Shown piece after piece: positions 63,601-64,000 of a stretch of DNA of 64,000 nucleotides. Location of the stretch: positions 2,170,001 to 2,234,000 of the forward strand of contig NC_019779.1 in the NCBI RefSeq assembly GCF_000317635.1, given 5' to 3'. The stretch is from Halothece sp. PCC 7418. Its GTDB lineage: Bacteria; Cyanobacteriota; Cyanobacteriia; Cyanobacteriales; Rubidibacteraceae. The notes beneath the pieces were generated by a model. The model was not told the origin of the DNA. It saw only the letters and a program-made list of their open reading frames with translations, and did no database searches. The first letter of the stretch is position 1; each line of letters begins with the position of its first letter. The position numbers and the translations under genes are program-made.

Positions 63601-64000
63601 TTGACGGGCAGGACCGCCAACCAGGGCAAATCCGGTTAAGGAAACTACAGCATCCACAATCGGTAATGCTTCGACCCCTTTCGCTGCTGTATCCCAGAAA
63701 AATTCATCAACGGGTTTCGAGAAATCGAGTCCACCCGCAAAAATCGGAATCACTCTTGCGCCCATGGCTTCCAATTCAGAAACCACAGCCACATAATGGG
63801 CATCATCACTGGTAATCAAGTGCGTGCGCTGGAGAACTAACCCAATGCAAGGGGTTAACGGATCTTTGAGGTCATCTTTGATATCGGTTCGGCTGTTGTA
63901 CCAACTGAGATACTCTTTGACATCCTCAAACATCTTCGGTGCAAGGGGATGCCAAATTCCCATATCAGGGTAAACAACGGGTTCTGAATATTTAACTTCT
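60667..64000 (-). CDS. chlH: Magnesium chelatase subunit H, 5' end outside window
   Basis: 1,111 residues are in the window of about 1,330 in the full protein. The frame continues past the right edge ([12 protein letters not shown] precedes [20 protein letters not shown]), so the ATG at 63963 is internal. ChlH binds protoporphyrin IX and, with ChlI and ChlD, inserts Mg2+, the first committed step to chlorophyll. Family blocks: [60 protein letters not shown] and [16 protein letters not shown]. The C-terminus (EDRIEGID) is complete. CobN is excluded by the ChlH-specific N-terminal and C-terminal regions. Confidence 0.96.
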   Translation of the reverse strand, partial: EVKYSEPVVYPDMGIWHPLAPKMFEDVKEYLSWYNSRTDIKDDLKDPLTPCIGLVLQRTHLITSDDAHYVAVVSELEAMGARVIPIFAGGLDFSKPVDEFFWDTAAKGVEALPIVDAVVSLTGFALVGGPARQDHPKAIESLKRINRPYMVALPLVFQTTEEWEESELGLHPVQVALQIAIPELDGGIEPIILSGRDGATGRAIALQDRVEMIAQRAMKWAKLRRKPKLDKKVAITVFSFPPDKGNVGTAAYLDVFGSIYEVLQGLRNNGYDVGELPESPKELMELVLHDAQAQYASPELNIAYRMSVPEYERLTPYSENLHENWGPPPGELNSDGENLLIYGKHFGNVFIGVQPTFGYEGDPMRLLFSRSASPHHGFAAYYTYLEKVWGADAVLHFGTHGSLEFMPGKQMGMSGDCYPDSLIGSIPNLYYYAANNPSEATIAKRRSYAETISYLTPPAENAGLYKGLQELQDLIGSYQNLKDNGRAIQIVNTIMDQARIVNLDKDVDIPEKDASEMSPEERDTLVGLLYKQLMEISSRLLPCGLHVIGQPPSAEEAIATLVNIASLDREEEEIQGLPRTIAESIGRDLDEVYRNNDKGVLADVQLLQEINSAVQDAVAALVHAQADANGRVSQVSKLNFFNMGKKEPWVQALHDLDYTKVDREKMKPLFEYLEFCLEQVVADNELGGLLRGLEGEYIMPGPGGDPIRNPNVLPTGKNIHALDPQSIPTAAAVQSAKVVVDRLLDRHRAENGGELPETIASVLWGTDNIKTYGESLAQILCLIGVKPVPDSLGRINKLELIPLEELGRPRIDVVVNCSGVFRDLFINQMALLDQGVKMAAEADEPPEMNFVRKHAMQQAEENGVNLRQAATRIFSNASGSYASNVNLAVENSSWEDESELRDMYLNRKSFAFDADNPGIMSENRKIFESALKTADVTYQNLDSSEISLSDVSHYFDSDPTKVVSSLREDGKQPAAYIADTTTANAQVRSLSETVRLDARTKMLNPKWYEGMLSHGYEGVRELSKRLVNTMGWSATAGAVDNWVYEDTNETFIKDKEMQERLLNLNPNSFRRMVTTLLEANGRGYWETSEENLDRLRELYQEAEDRIEGID

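Noticed and set aside
1-64000. tRNA or rRNA genes
   Set aside because: I found no cloverleaf-like segment or rRNA-like sequence in the intergenic regions; a covariance search would be decisive.

Overview
The window is chromosomal DNA from a cyanobacterium. This is shown by the allophycocyanin core genes (apcA, apcB, apcC), the H subunit of magnesium chelatase (chlH), orange carotenoid protein with its fluorescence recovery protein, a CpcF-type bilin lyase subunit, and the ClpR/ClpP3 pair. HIP1 sites (GCGATCGC, usually extended to GCGCGATCGCGC) are very dense in coding DNA. Intergenic spacers often hold heptamer tandem repeats of the STRR type. My impression is a unicellular, possibly salt-tolerant lineage near Halothece/Dactylococcopsis, but the sequence alone does not prove that.

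Layout. 1-6.4 kb: two membrane-anchored coiled-coil proteins, two related substrate-binding-like proteins (one fused to a VWA domain), and a degenerate hydrogenase-protease-like protein. 6.5-9.4 kb: PhoD-like and calcineurin-like phosphoesterases. 9.5-19.7 kb: dusA, comEC, a CrtISO-like oxidoreductase, an MFS sugar/cation symporter, a PATAN-ComFB fusion, ispG and a BioD/DRTGG protein. 19.9-22 kb: a secreted RTX/Calx-beta metalloprotease. 22.4-28 kb: hemE, cpcF-like, trmH, nnr and the clpR-clpP3 operon. 28.1-31 kb: frp and ocp separated by an IS200/IS605-type tnpB insertion. 31.1-35.2 kb: two small conserved-looking ORFs, rbfA-nagZ and an SSF-like transporter. 35.4-37 kb: the apcABC operon with a clear terminator.

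37.1-40.1 kb: a FecCD/FecE-type iron or cobalamin ABC transporter without its binding protein. 40.1-44.75 kb: a tandem array of five near-identical DUF4351/Rpn-like genes plus a sixth C-terminal fragment; one copy is frameshifted. 44.8-49.1 kb: a minus-strand methyltransferase, cupin, hcp and hypothetical cluster, divergent from a Crp/Fnr regulator (probable nitrosative-stress module). A duplicated cupin tail lies downstream of hcp. 49.5-53.2 kb: a VWA protein, a translationally coupled pair of unknown genes and a Uma2 nuclease-like protein. 53.3-56.4 kb: feoA (double domain) and feoB. 57-60.3 kb: a methyl-accepting chemotaxis protein with a frameshifted N-terminal leader and a PATAN-REC response regulator. 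60.6-64 kb: chlH, running off the right edge.

Several themes recur. Light harvesting and its photoprotection (apcABC, ocp, frp, cpcF, hemE, chlH) sit together. Iron is imported by two routes (Fec-type and Feo). Signalling proteins with PATAN domains occur twice. The genome visibly expands by short tandem duplication: the DUF4351 array, the cupin tail, the heptamers, and a repeat of about 150 bp present twice. The best candidates for something undescribed are the DUF4351 array, the PATAN-ComFB fusion, the coupled two-gene module at 51.4-52.4 kb and the coiled-coil/SBP/VWA locus at the left edge.
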